Shown here piece by piece: positions 11,585 through 22,519 of a DNA stretch of 64,000 nucleotides (position 1 is its first letter; every line of letters begins with the position of its first letter). A program made the translations under genes and the position numbers. Source of the stretch: Larix kaempferi (lineage: Eukaryota; Streptophyta; Pinopsida; Pinales; Pinaceae); NCBI GenBank assembly GCA_027924585.1, contig BSBM01000965.1, forward strand, positions 1,302,001 to 1,366,000. Direction: 5' to 3'. Under the pieces are notes generated by a model that was not told the origin of the DNA, did no database searches, and was given only the letters and a program-made list of their open reading frames with translations.

Positions 11585-11866
11585 TGTTGGCGCACTTTTA
11601 CTTCAACTAGGGTTCTTATACTCAACATCCCACCAACAAACACTATTACCACAAATACCGGGCCAAAAGGGTGTTTAATCTAACCATTTGACTTGTTCAA
11701 CATAACCATTTGAATTTCTCAACATAACCATTTTTACCAAATTCTTTGTCGCTTTGTCGAAGTCGACCACTTTTCCTAACTACTTTCATCTTTCATTTGT
11801 CCACACCGAAACCATTTTCACCAAAATTGGTTCCTCCCAAATATTGCTCCCAATAGGCCCCCAACA
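11585..11866 (-). repeat. L2a left (3') LTR, internally deleted
   Basis: Starts TGTTGGCGCAC and ends GGCCCCCAACA on the plus strand. It matches both ends of the right copy (block with ctcaacatcccacc and block with aaaattggttcctcc) but lacks the roughly 700-bp middle. Confidence 0.6.
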
Positions 11867-13474
11867 CTCACATGTGGATCATCCTTAGCCACTTCAGGGT
11901 TATGACATAGGTTCCTTTATCCTCAACAGAAACTCCTGATAAGCGTTCCTGCTCACTTTGACTAACTGTTGTACTTCATCGTTCTTTTGAGTAATATCTT
12001 CAACTAGCTCTACAGTAAGATGTGTGCTTATCACCTCGACAGCCTGAGTGACTGCCGACTGGATGGAAGTATGCTTACCCTTGATGACCTCTTATAGAAA
12101 CTCAACCTCATACTGGAGCGCCTTGACCCTTTCTGATAACTTCCTATGCTGCATTCTCAACTGATTAATTTCCTCTTGTAGCTCTTTGCTCTTCGTAGCA
12201 CTCTTCATTCTATGGACCTGTGTTAGATTCTTCAATTGCTCATCTTCACTTTAGTAGCCCCAATCTTGGTGGCGACTTTCTATAGCTCAACATATTCAAA
12301 TAGTGCATCCCAAGACTGTGACACTTCCTCATATATCTTCATATGTTGAGCTTTTTTTGCCTGAAGGCTATGAACAACCTCTTGAACTTTGACTCATCAT
12401 TGCTCAGAAAATTTAGGTGGGGTACTTGGCACTAGATTGACTTATAAATCCTATACCTTCTGTCGATATCTTGAGATGACATATTCCAAGTGCTATATCT
12501 TATCCTCAGATGTCATTTCTTCTATAATTTCTGCTTCAGTGAGTGCAGAGCATGCGACTTTGACAAACTTATGAAATTTATCCTTTTCCTTTCGCAACAA
12601 GTCCTTGTCCTTATGAAGCTCAGCATTCAAGTCCTTCAACACAACCTCCTGATTCTTATATCCCTTCATTATTTCCAAGAGGGAACTCTCCCTTGATTTG
12701 AATTCCTTCTCAATGCCTTCCTACAAGCAATGTAATACATAAAGTGGTAATGTAGATAATTTTAAGTCCACATACCTTATCTATGGAGTCTGCACAATTT
12801 TGTTTGGTTCATCAAAACTAAACACTATTGGAAAAATTTTAACCACCCCCTCTGTCGAAGAGATTGCAGGTGTATGATCCTATTCTTCTTCTTCTTGTGC
12901 AACTTTGACCCACGATGGAGTGACCTTTGAGGGAGGCAAGATACGTATCCTTTTAACTTCTTGGCACAACATATCCAGGATGTCTGTGATGCGAGTGAAT
13001 ATCTGGATCGTCCTATCTTCAACTATTTTCTTGTTTTATTTTTCTACTTCTACCATCCCGTCGAACATGATGTTTATATCATCATCTGTTAACACTTGGG
13101 GATCCTTAGTCATCTGCACTTTCTACTTTTTCCTTCCTCCCTGTGCAGATGTCTCCACTTTCCACTTATCTCCTAGACCTAGATCAGTAGGGCTATGAAT
13201 TGACTCGCCATCCTCTTCCTCATCACCCCCTCCTTCTATGTGTTGTGTATTTTGACTTGTCTGTTGCTGTTGTCCTGAGGTCCCCTCTTGTTGCAGTTCA
13301 TGGTGCGATGGATCTAGTTAGATGTTTTCTAGCTCAATGGATACTTTCCATTCTGTTGGCCACTCTTGTACAATAGCATCCATTTCTTCATGGGTCAACA
13401 CGAACCCACTAACTAACCACTTCTGGTGTGGGTCCCTCCTTGATTGCACATACATGTGGTGGGACCTGGCTTTG
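11867..13474 (-). pseudogene. L2a ORF, C-terminal coiled-coil part
   Basis: Minus-strand frames here are rich in E/K/L/Q with heptad-like spacing, for example KELQEEINQLRMQHRKLSE and, at 12493-12678, LRKEKDKFHKFVKVACSAL, so a coiled coil is likely. Near 13330-13474 the frame reads WLVSGFVLTHEEMDAIVQEW. At its right edge it joins in phase to 20754 across L3 (VDKFKA then RSHHMYVQSRRDPHQKW). I do not recognise the protein. Stops are present. Confidence 0.5.
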
Positions 13475-14082
13475 TGTTAAATTTTGAGTATTAAATCACA
13501 ATACTATAGGATCTTTGCTGAGAGAATAACATCTACAGTATATCAATGCATGACAATCATAATATGACAAGCATCACAAGCATCACAAGAATCAAAAGCA
13601 TAGAGACAAGAGACACAGAGTTTCCGTGGGAAAAACCCTAAGGTGAAAAACCCCACAACTTCCTCAGAGATAGAGAGAGCAATGGCTCAACCAAAATACA
13701 ACCAAATAATACTGAGATAGTCTCCTAGCAGATGATCCTCTTTCTCCTCACTAGTGCGCCACTTTTCAGAGAGAGAGATAGTTACTTTTCCTAGTGAGTA
13801 AAATAGAGATCTCCTATCTCTATTTATACTCACCTTTTTTCCCAGTGACCTACTGGGGCCGACTTGTCTACTTGGATACATCCATATTATATTATATATT
13901 AATTAGGGCCAACCCCATAAGGTAGTCTAATAACCCATCGGCAAGTACACACACTTGCGACACTTGTCAATCCACATGACAACACTTCCTTATAGAGGAA
14001 TAACACATCTCTTATAAGGGTACAATAAATATATATATAATACACAGATGAAATACATTCCGAAGTTACATATACATCAACA
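13475..14082 (-). repeat. L3 3' LTR (608 bp)
   Basis: On the minus strand it begins TGTTGATGTATATGTAAC and ends AATACTCAAAATTTAACA. About ten substitutions separate it from the 5' copy. Confidence 0.95.
13821..13828 (-). promoter_or_regulatory. TATA box in L3 3' LTR
   Basis: Minus strand TATAAATA followed by gagata; the identical site is at 20492-20499 in the 5' LTR, where it would drive the element's RNA. Confidence 0.7.
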
Positions 14083-14093
14083 CTCCCTCTTAA
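14083..14093 (-). other. L3 polypurine tract
   Basis: Minus strand ttaagagggag directly before the LTR start TGTTGATG. L2b has the near-identical taagggggag at 40871-40880. Confidence 0.85.
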
Positions 14094-14319
14094 CTAGGAA
14101 GGTATTTCTCGACACAGATCTGCTAGACAAGTCTTCTTCTCTGGATCATCATCATCGATGCATCGTCATCATCATCATCACTGCTGCTACTATCTCAACC
14201 AATCTCTGACTCTACTCGTCATAGGAAGTTCTACAGAGCCAGTCCTTTTTCATACTGGATGTAGGCCCACCACCTGCAGGTCTTCGTCATCACTGGCCAT
14301 ACTGTGGAATCCTCAGGAC

Positions 14320-14850
14320 TTATTACGTGCGTCACAAAACCTCGAAAGAGCATCCCAGGACGTTACGGGTACACAACTCTGACCTGTAGGATCTCCCAGG
14401 GCGCTATTACATGTGACCCCACCACAAAACCTCGAAAGAGAATCTCAGGATGTTACGGGTACACAACTCCGACCTAAAATCTCCCAGGGCACAAATTACA
14501 TGTGGTCCACCACAAAACCTAGCAAGAGCATCTCAGGATGTTACGGGTACACAACTCCGACCTGAAATATCCGAGGGCACAAATTACATGTGGTCATGGC
14601 AAAACCTCGCAAGAGCATCTCAGGGTGTTACGGGTACACAACTCCGACCTGAAATCTCCCAGGGCCCAAATTACATGCCATAGGAAAAAACCTCGCAAGA
14701 GCATCTCAGGATGTTACGGGTACACAACTCCGACCTGAGATCTCCCAGGGCGCTATTACATGTCCTCCCAGAGCAATGTCTCAAAAGAGCATCCCAGGCT
14801 GTTACGGGTACACAACTCCGACCTATAGGATCTCCCAGACGTGCTCATCT
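14320..14850 (-). repeat. L3 tandem array A, about 88-bp unit, 6 copies
   Basis: The block gttacgggtacacaactc recurs at 14362, 14452, 14540, 14627, 14713 and 14801 (spacing 86-90). Each unit also has short self-complementary pieces such as CATC-TCAG-GATG. Open frames through the array are by-products of the repeat. Confidence 0.95.
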
Positions 14851-14869
14851 GCACAACCTGATCCACGGC

Positions 14870-15145
14870 CATAGAGTATCAACCTGATACTCACCATACA
14901 TCATCCTGATGTACTCATGATCGTCCTGATCATCATCACTGCAACGCCCTGCTGCATGTCATCTGGAGCAACATCCTGAAGCTCATCATCCATGATCATC
15001 CTAATCATCACTGCAACATCCTGCTGCATGTCATCTGGATCAACATCCTGAAGCTCATAATCCATGATCATCCTGATCATCACTGCAACATCCTGCTACA
15101 TGTCATCTGGAGCAACATCCTGAAGCTCATCATCCATGTTCATCC
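14870..15145 (-). repeat. L3 tandem array B, about 69-bp unit, 3 or more copies, with hairpins
   Basis: Units contain ctgcaacatcctgctgcatg and end in a palindromic segment around a ATCCT or GTCCT loop. Plus-strand examples are ATGATC-ATCCT-GATCAT and ATGATC-GTCCT-GATCAT. The array is preceded by GAGTATC-AACCT-GATACTC and TACATC-ATCCT-GATGTA. Confidence 0.9.
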
Positions 15146-15545
15146 TGATCATCAATGCATCCACCTGATGCATACCAAGTATCTACCTTATACATATCAT
15201 CATACATGATCCACCTGATCATCAATGCATCCACCTGATGCATACCAAGTATCTACCTGATACATGATACATATCACCATACATGATCCACCTGATCATA
15301 CAATGTATCCACCTGATACATATACAGATACATGGTCCAAGCATCCAACATGATGCACATACATACATAAATGATCCACCTGATCATATCCAGCATCCAA
15401 CATGATGCATACATACATAAATGATCCAACTGATCATATCCGGCATCCAACATGATGCGTACATACATCCAACTGATCATATCCAGCATCCAACATGATG
15501 CGTACATACATACATAAAAATGATCCAACTGATCATATCCAGCAG
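15146..15545 (-). repeat. L3 tandem array C, hairpin units of about 17-50 bp
   Basis: Consecutive short palindromes with a common loop (CACCT or CAACT on the plus strand) and different stems: ATGATC/GATCAT, ATGCATC/GATGCAT, GTATC/GATAC, ATGTATC/GATACAT, GCATC/GATGC. They are separated by acatacataaa-type or caagta-type spacers. Located between RNase H and the 3' LTR. Confidence 0.9.
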
Positions 15546-15689
15546 AAACCAGAACATCATCCTGATGACCATTATCCAGCGCTTACATCCACAGCCATGT
15601 GAAGGATCCTCCTTCCAACATGCTTGGAATGGCTTCAGCAAATGTGTCCATCACTTCTTCCTCGAAGTGTCCTCGATCTGAAGAACGCC

Positions 15690-16421
15690 AAGCCTCTCTC
15701 TGAAGTACTCAAACTTTACTTTGGCTAGTGGCTTCGTCAGCACATCTGCAATCTGCTCGTCCATCGCAACATACAGAAGCTTCACAGCTCCTCTCTACAC
15801 CATATCCCTGATATAGTGATATTTGATCTCTATGTGTTTCAACCTGTCATGAAACACTGGGTTCTCGGACAACTTCACACAACTCTGGTTATCACAAAAG
15901 ATACCAGTAGCCTCCAACGGGAGATCAAATAACTCAGATAGTAGCTTCCGTAGCCATACTGCCTCACAACTAGCTGAGCAGGCTGCAACATACTCTGCCT
16001 TAGCTGTACTCAGTGCTACGCAGGACTGCTTCCTGCTAAACCAAGAGATCACACCTGATCCCATACTGAAGCAACACCCAGATGTGCTCTTCCTATCTGC
16101 AGCACTTCCAGCCCAATCTGAATCAACATAACCCTGCAGGTTAAACTTTTGATTTGCCTCATACCTGAGCCCATAATCCATTGTACCCTTCAGGTACCTC
16201 AGAACATGCTTTACAGCAACCAGGTGAACACTCCTCGGATTCGTCAGGAACTGGCTCAATGTGTTCACAGCAAAGCAAATTTCTGGTCTAGTGTTCGTCA
16301 GGTACATCAAGGACCCAATCATATGACGATACATAGAGACATCAATCGGCTCAGATGAAGCATCACATAGAAGCTTCAGATTTGATGGCATAGGTGTGGC
16401 CATGGCCTTGCAATCCATCAT
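15690..16421 (-). pseudogene. L3 copia RNase H with end of RT
   Basis: Open frame 15795-16421 (208 codons) starting MMDCKAMATPMPSNLKL. It contains the end of RT (YRHMIGSLMYLTNTRPEICFAV, then VKHVLRYLKGTMDYGLRY) and the copia RNase H (VDSDWAGSAADRKSTSG, ALSTAKAEYVAACSA, then CDNQSCVKLSENPVFHDR, then HIEIKYHYIRD). A TAG stop at 15795-15797 follows RDMV; beyond it the frame continues to about 15690 with VLTKPLAKVKFEYF. The product would digest RNA in RNA-DNA hybrids during reverse transcription. The single stop fits a CAG-to-TAG change. Confidence 0.9.
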
Positions 16422-16800
16422 CCCGAATCTCTTCAGGATATCTACTGTGTACTTCCCTTGACCAAGGAAGATTCCACCTGCATTCTACCACACCTCCATA
16501 CCTAGGAAATAGTGCATCATTCCCAAATCTTTCATATCGAATTCAGCTGCAAGCTTCCTCTTAGTATCTGCAATCAGTCTGTCATCTCCTGTCACAAATA
16601 GGTCATCCACATACAGGAGTAGAATCACTGGATTCCCTTCCTCAACCTTGTAGTAAAGATTGGAATCTGCTTTACTCTTGGTAAATTCCAAGCTAGATAG
16701 GAAACTGTCCATCCTACCATACCAGGTTCTGGGAGCTTGCTTCAAGCCATACAAGGCTTACTTCAATCTGCATACATATGACTCCCTGATAGGTCTTGGG
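16422..16800 (-). pseudogene. L3 copia reverse transcriptase, C-terminal half only
   Basis: Open frame 16485-16754 begins MYGLKQAPRTWYGRMDSFL, then VILLLYVDDLFVTGDD (catalytic YVDD) and MKDLGMMHYFLGMEVW. A stop at 16482-16484 separates it from the RNase H frame. Upstream, only a short ESYVCRLK block remains. The RT N-terminal half and fingers, normally between integrase and this point, are absent, and the intron-like module at 16930-17360 occupies the place. This copy cannot make a full RT. Confidence 0.85.
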
Positions 16801-16929
16801 ACTGCATCCCAAACATCTTCTTCATGATCTACGGATCATGGCATTCCACTTCTTCATCCCAGATCCTGGGAACTTCAATATCTTCAATAGATATCTTGCT
16901 GGAACAAATGTTGTAGTCCTTTTGTAGGT

Positions 16930-17360
16930 GAAGATATACGGTCTTTACTACAAAACAAGTTAAATTGCATGATTAGAAACATCTCATAATTTTCAGAACA
17001 AATTCTTTACACATAAATAAATATGTCATGCAGTCATGCAGTTATCTTAGCCAATGCTTCAATACAACATTTATCCATGTTCCACAAATTTCTAGATGCC
17101 TTCCAGTCTCTACCAGAACATTGTTAAGAGTTTGCACTACTCCCAACATGTCAGCAAAGAGGTTTCATTCTAGATAAGTAGCACTGGAATGTTGTACAGT
17201 GCCATAAGCCACTTACCCATCACATGCATATTAGTAGTATACTGTTCATTAATGCAATCATTCAAATATGCACAATACATCTCCTAAGTCTAGGAACATA
17301 AGCATAATATTATTAAACAAACAAAATAGGCAAGAAATGATAATTGAAATACTTATCTTT
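16930..17360 (-). other. L3 intron-like module shared with L2b
   Basis: Non-coding, AT-rich block between integrase and RT that is homologous in the same sense to 36815-37240 in L2b (shared stretches include tctagaatgaaacctctttg and atgttctggtagaga). On the minus strand it has GTAAGT at 17216-17211, a TCTAATCATG branch-point-like motif near 16965-16978 and TTTTGTAG ending at 16948. This predicts an intron of about 269 nt whose splice signals are all conserved in L2b. Confidence 0.7.
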
Positions 17361-18160
17361 GTTTGTTTGTTTGGGTGGACTCCCTCTGAGTCTTTGCTTC
17401 CTGGTAGGAGCTGCTGAAGTAGCTTCTTCTACACCTCTCTGTTGTGGAATGTAGGAAGATGGTCAACTCCCTCTGAAGATCTGCATCCTTGCAGGAGCTG
17501 CTGGAGTGTGCTCCCTTTTGATCTTTGCTTCCTGGATTACCTGTCCTTATATTCATCTTTGCTGACATCAATATTCTTGAACCCAGAAAAGACCTCTTCT
17601 GGTGTCTTGTTGTCCAATATCTTGTGGGGAGTTCTGTTCTGCACATATACAACTGTTCTAATTGCTTCTGCCCATAGATGCATAGGTAGATCCTGGTTAT
17701 GCAGCATTGCCCTTGCTACTTCCATGACTGTTATGTTCTTCCTTTCTGCAACTCCATTCTATTGAGGATTATAAGGAGCAATCAACTCCCTCTTAATCCC
17801 TGAATCACTGCAAAGCTTCTTGAAGTCATTTGAGGTGAATTCTCCACCATTGTCAGATTTGAATGTCTTGATTTTCTTGACAGTTTGATTCTCCATCAAG
17901 GTTTTGAATTCCTTGAATTTATCAAGCACCTCATCTTTTCCCTTCAAGAAGTATACCCAAGTCTTCCTGGAGAAGTCATCGATAAATGATACATAGTAAA
18001 CATACCCACTCAGGGAGCTGGATGACATAGGGCCACATACATCTGAGTGGATGATTTCCAGGATGTCTTTTGCCTTGCTTTCACTGCTTGGGAAAGCCTT
18101 CTTAATGTTCTTACCTTTTGCACATCCTTTGCAAACACCTTCATGTTTGGTCTTGATTTC
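17353..18160 (-). pseudogene. L3 copia integrase
   Basis: Core frame 17759-18028 (YVSFIDDFSRKTWVYFLKGK, FKSDNGGEFTS, APYNPQ) has two of the catalytic acids (FIDD and SDNG). A TAG stop replaces the Gln before NGVAERKN, which supplies the third acid. The next frame 17537-17725 (ARAMLHNQDLPMHLWAEA, then YVQNRTPHKILDNKTPEE) is the rest of the core and C-terminal part. The 5' part (CKGCAKGKNIKKAF, then IHSDVCGPM) joins the gag-protease frame after a one-base frameshift near 18165-18180. Confidence 0.85.
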
Positions 18161-19619
18161 AAGAAGACCCTTCTACTGCCTTGCTTGCAATTGGAAGTGC
18201 CCTATAGTGCATATGAGCAAGTCTTCTATGCCAAAGTTCACTTGGCTCCATGGATTTATGTACCATGGCATGTTCAAGTTGTCCCTTCAATTTATACAAG
18301 CCTCCCTCTTGCTCTCCAATCACTACTGCATCATCTATGGTCTTTCCCTTTGGCCACATTAGGACTTGGCCATCCACAAATGCAACCCTCATACCTTTTG
18401 CATCCAATGCAGAGATGGAGAGTAATTTCTTCTTGAGCCCAGGTACATAAAGTACTTCTTTCATCTTCAATGATTTTCCAGAATCTAGGTTGTAGGAGGC
18501 TTCACCACTTCCTTTGATTGGGTATTGATAATCATCCCCAAGTTTCACCTTATGGGGTGATTCATGTTCAGATAGGTTCACAAAGGATTCTTTAAACCCA
18601 GTCATGTGTTTGGAAGCCCCACTATCAATCAACCAATCATTACATCCATGGGAGATGGTACCTGTAAGAGCAGAAATTAGAACATATTCTTCTTCACTTG
18701 ATGAGTCATCATCACTACTACTTTCTGCCCTAGCCTTCTTCTTTGGAGGTTCATCATCTTCGGAAGCATGAGCATGAAACCTTCTTTTGCTTCCCTTCTT
18801 CTTCTTACTGGAGTTGTTGTTATTATCCCTTTTGTTCTTGGGACAATCTGAAGCAAAGTGACCCTTCTCATTGCATGTGAAGCATCTTAGGTCCTTCTTA
18901 CTCTTTTGATGGAATCTTTTGTGGTGAGAGTGATCCTTCTTGGTTTTGCTTCTCTTGGTGTGAGCTGCAAGAGCTTGATCTTCTCCTCCCATCTTTTCCT
19001 CACGAGCTATGAGTCTAGCTTCTTCTTGAGAGCATTCTTCCCTCAATCTGTTGAAGGAGATCAATTTCTTCCTTGCACAAATTCCTTGAATAAAGGAATC
19101 CCATGACCTGGGTAGGCCATTTAGAGTGGTCATCACCACTTCACCATTCTCCACCATTTCATCTACTGCTTCTAATTGTTCCTTGATCTGGGAGACCCTT
19201 GAAAAGTAAGATTGAATGGTTTCTCCATTCTGAAACTTCACTGCTTTCAATTGGTTCCGCAGGGTCATCTTCCGATTTATGTTCTTTCCTTCAAATAGCT
19301 TGGTCAAGCCTTCAAACATCTCTTTGGGTGTCTTAAGAGAAGACACATGAGGTATGAGATGGTCTTTGATAGAATCAGTAATGATTCTCTTTGCCTTGAC
19401 CAAGTTCTTCTTGTGCAATGCCTTGGCTTCTTCATCCTCTGGGATAGGGATGTCTTCTTTCACATATGAGTCCAACTCATTCTCTTCCAGGATTAACCCA
19501 ATCCTATACTTCCAGGCTCGGAAGTTGTCAGCCCCTTCAAGATTATCCTCAAGCTTAGTGTGGAGAGACATCTTTAAGAGTACTTCAAATGGAAATAGAA
19601 AAGATTTAGGACTAACCAC
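18159..19619 (-). CDS. L3 gag-protease-pre-integrase polyprotein, frameshifted at its 3' end
   Basis: Open frame of 486 codons. The likely start is the second Met (19571-19569, MSLHTKLEDNLEGADNF), as in related gag proteins. In 486-codon numbering: the UBN2-type copia gag (capsid) is about residues 20-210, the CCHC zinc knuckle CFTCNEKGHFASDC at 246-259, a basic then acidic Ser-rich linker at 263-312, the protease motif DSGASKHMTG from 332, and the pre-integrase ELWHRRLAHMHYRALP at 461-476. The frame ends early at GSS-stop because of a one-base shift near 18165-18180, after which integrase continues. The capsid and protease parts look intact. It is the best-preserved coding region in the window. 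Confidence 0.9.
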   Translation of the reverse strand: MVSPKSFLFPFEVLLKMSLHTKLEDNLEGADNFRAWKYRIGLILEENELDSYVKEDIPIPEDEEAKALHKKNLVKAKRIITDSIKDHLIPHVSSLKTPKEMFEGLTKLFEGKNINRKMTLRNQLKAVKFQNGETIQSYFSRVSQIKEQLEAVDEMVENGEVVMTTLNGLPRSWDSFIQGICARKKLISFNRLREECSQEEARLIAREEKMGGEDQALAAHTKRSKTKKDHSHHKRFHQKSKKDLRCFTCNEKGHFASDCPKNKRDNNNNSSKKKKGSKRRFHAHASEDDEPPKKKARAESSSDDDSSSEEEYVLISALTGTISHGCNDWLIDSGASKHMTGFKESFVNLSEHESPHKVKLGDDYQYPIKGSGEASYNLDSGKSLKMKEVLYVPGLKKKLLSISALDAKGMRVAFVDGQVLMWPKGKTIDDAVVIGEQEGGLYKLKGQLEHAMVHKSMEPSELWHRRLAHMHYRALPIASKAVEGSS

Positions 19620-20133
19620 TTGAAGTGCTGAAAACTGGATCTGGTCCCGGATTAGGGTTTGTCAGAGAAACCCTAAAAATTCAAAATGTGAATTTCAAAA
19701 TTCCGAAAGGATATAAAGATGCGCCTTGGAGAGCTGATCAGCCTAGTACATTCAGAATTTGAGATCAACAAAGTCTTGCCCTTCAAAATTGCCTTTTTGT
19801 CCTCCTGGGTTCATTGGGGAGAGCCCTGAATTAGGGTTTGAGTTTCCCGGAGATCTACCCAGCCAAAAATCTCGATCGAAAGCTCTAACCTTCGATTTTT
19901 GCAAGGAGCTTCCAGCTGTGCCTTCAGTTTCCAGAAATTCTTATTTTTGTGGAAACCCTAATTTTTAGGGCCAAATCTGAAAATGCTCGGAACTGAATTC
20001 TGATTGGACAGATAGATGCGCCTTGATGAGTAGATCCAATCTACTATACTGAATTTCAAAAATATGTGGAGAGAAACCCAATAAACAAGGAATACAAGCT
20101 TTTGTCACTGCAAAATGTCTTCTTCTCAGTTAA
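19620..20133 (-). other. L3 untranslated leader between primer site and gag
   Basis: About 510 bp without an open gag frame. It holds an internal duplication (two segments each ending in aaggcgcatct on the minus strand). A stretch reading caaattctgaatgtacta then ctgatcagctc is homologous to 35815-35860 of the L2b leader. Confidence 0.65.
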
Positions 20134-20145
20134 GCTCTGATACCA
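20134..20145 (-). other. L3 primer-binding site
   Basis: Minus strand TGGTATCAGAGC directly after the LTR end TTTAACA, a perfect match to the tRNA-iMet type. Confidence 0.95.
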
Positions 20146-20753
20146 TGTTAAATTTTGAGTATTAAATCACAATACTATAGGATCTTTGCTGAGAGAATAA
20201 CATCTACAGTATATCAATGCATGACAATCATAATATGACAAGCATCACAAGCATCACAAGAATCAAAAGCATAGAGACAAGAGACACAGAGTTTCCGTGG
20301 GGAAAACCCTAAGGTGAAAAACCCCACAACTTCCTCGGAGATAGAGAGAGCAATGGCTCAACCAAAATACAACCAAATAATACTGAGATAGTCTCCTAGC
20401 AGATGATCCTCTTCCTCCTCACTAGTGCACCACTTTTCAGAGAGAGAGATAGTTACTTTTCCGAGTGAGTAAAATAGAGATCTCCTATCTCTATTTATAC
20501 TCACCTTTTTGCCCAGTGACCTACTGGGGCCGACTTGTCTACTTGGATACATCCATATTATATTATATATTAATTAGGGCCGACCCCATAAGGTGTTCTA
20601 ACAACCCATCGGCAAGTACACACACTTGCGACACTTGTCAATCCACATGACGACACTTCCTTATAGAGGAATAACACATCTCTTATAAGGGTACAATAAA
20701 TATATATATAATACACAGATGAAATACATTCCGAAGTTACATATACATCAACA
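20146..20753 (-). repeat. L3 5' LTR (608 bp)
   Basis: Same length as the 3' copy, with a TATA box at 20492-20499 (minus strand TATAAATA). Followed by the target duplication ctttg. Confidence 0.95.
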
Positions 20754-22440
20754 CTTTGAACTTATCCACACCACAATACTTAGCCACAACCACTTCGTCG
20801 ATGAAAGGTATATGAACCACATAATACCGCAATGCTTTGAGCTACATGTATAAAGAAACATTTCTCTCTTGTTGTCGACTCCTTATATCACAAAATGATA
20901 AATTCATGTATCTTGAGCCTTGGCATGGGCCAATTTGTTACATACCTTGATAATTCGCTAGTTCTTCACAATCCACAAATGATATTAACAATAACAACCA
21001 AGATTATGTGAAAGGGGGGTCATTTTCCTGTGCATCCATACAATCTACAAGAAATTCATTAAGGAGGAATGTGTCCCAATTCATTTGTACTCCTTGGAAA
21101 CACTGTTCTACCGTAGCAATGACAAAAATAATGAATTGGTTCGGTCGATTATTGCATAGTAACTTGGTAGCTAACAAATTTGCAATGAACCAAATGACCT
21201 GGTCATTGATAGAGGCTACATTGAACCCCCTATTGCTCTTTCATTGGTTATATGTTTCCTTCATTCATGTTGCTAGGTCACGGTTTCTTTATTTTCCAAC
21301 AAAAAACTGCGACGGGTCCAACCTAGTCGTGGGTAGGCCCATAATCCTAGAAATTAGGTCTATATTGATTGATACCTTGGTCTCCAACCACAAGGACCCT
21401 CCATGTAGGAAAACTAACAATTGCTTCACACATTCATTTGCTTCCACAGTGCGACCAGAATGAGGAAGATGCAATAGCAGAAAAAGATCGGCTTTGTCCA
21501 TGCCAAGAACCCACTACTACAATTCCAGTTCTGTTGGATTCCCTTCATCTGAAAAAATGGTCCTCATGTAGTGCATGTAGTTAAAATCAGGAAACTTGGT
21601 TACATTGTGGTCGGCATATGAAAGCTTTTGGATATTCCTCAAGATGTATCCTTGTACCATGATGCCCTTCGAAACTAGAATGCTCTCTAACTGGTATTGT
21701 ACATTCTCCAACAACTTTATTGGTTTCTCCCTCGAGTTCCTTGGACGGATATAATATGGTAATATTGAAGTAGATCCTGACACATATGCTCCTGTATCAT
21801 GTCATACCTTCATCCTCGGCTCCGAGATCGGACAGTTTGTATGCCATGTTTTCCTTAGTACATTGATAGGAATCTGTAGGAAGAGTACTTCAGGTTGTTC
21901 TAGACTCACAGAGATAGAGACTGACATTGGAAACTACTCAATAGAACCTTGAGCCTCACCACCAGCTGACAGATCAAGTTGAATTTTTCTACTGGACACT
22001 TCCACAATCTCTTGGCATACTAACCTTGGCTATGGTTTCTTCACTCTACTACAATCACTCAAGTCACAATGACTAATGAGCTAGGGAGGGACGAGATTTT
22101 TAAATTTATCTCCCACGTGCGATCCGTATGTCATTCCCAAGGTGAAATAAATGTACTTGATATTCTAATGATCATGGTGGTATTGACGGATCTCTTCACA
22201 CGCTTTCATATTTTCAGAAATTAATTCAAAAATCCCACTAGCGCCACCACTAAACCCATCATAAAAGCAACAATAAATGCTCAATAGCTGCAACTTCAAC
22301 TGGTGGGCCCAGTTTGGAACTTTGACAGACCATACTACAACAAACCGTCAACTTCCCAAAGAAATTAGAACTGCGACACAAAAATAAGTTGGGGTTTCCA
22401 AGGGACATAAATAACACTTCGACAAATGGAAGTTCGACAA
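20754..22440 (-). pseudogene. L2a ORF, N-terminal part
   Basis: Minus-strand pieces with protein-like sequence: 21289-21501 reads FLHGGSLWLETKVSINIDLI then SRIMGLPTTRLDPSQFF, and 21517-21783 reads YYIRPRNSREKPIKLLENVQ. This resembles ORFs of unknown function often found in plant transposable elements (GG.LWL....S....LI..I.GLP pattern), but I cannot name a domain. At 20754 it continues in phase at 13474 across L3. Frames are broken by stops. Confidence 0.45.
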
Positions 22441-22519
22441 ACCTTTAGTTCGACAAAATGGAAAGTTGGGGTTTCCCAATGAAAAAAAGAGAACTTCGAC
22501 AACCTGACACTAATGGAAG

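Larger units (their letters stand above)
13475..20753 (-). mobile_element. L3: Ty1/copia element, minus strand (7279 bp)
   Basis: Two 608-bp LTRs (13475-14082 and 20146-20753), about 98% identical by eye, a perfect 5-bp duplication ctttg (13470-13474 and 20754-20758), a perfect tRNA-iMet primer site and a polypurine tract. The interior encodes copia gag, protease, integrase, part of RT and RNase H. It has a frameshift, a few stops and a missing RT N-terminal half. Between RNase H and the 3' LTR lie 1.5 kb of hairpin-rich tandem repeats. Confidence 0.95.

Noticed and set aside
14450-14738. Plus-strand ORFs in the L3 88-bp array
   Set aside because: They are antisense to the element and repeat with the array; no domain.
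18047-18436. Plus-strand ORFs across the L3 gag and integrase
   Set aside because: Shadows of the well-supported minus-strand polyprotein.
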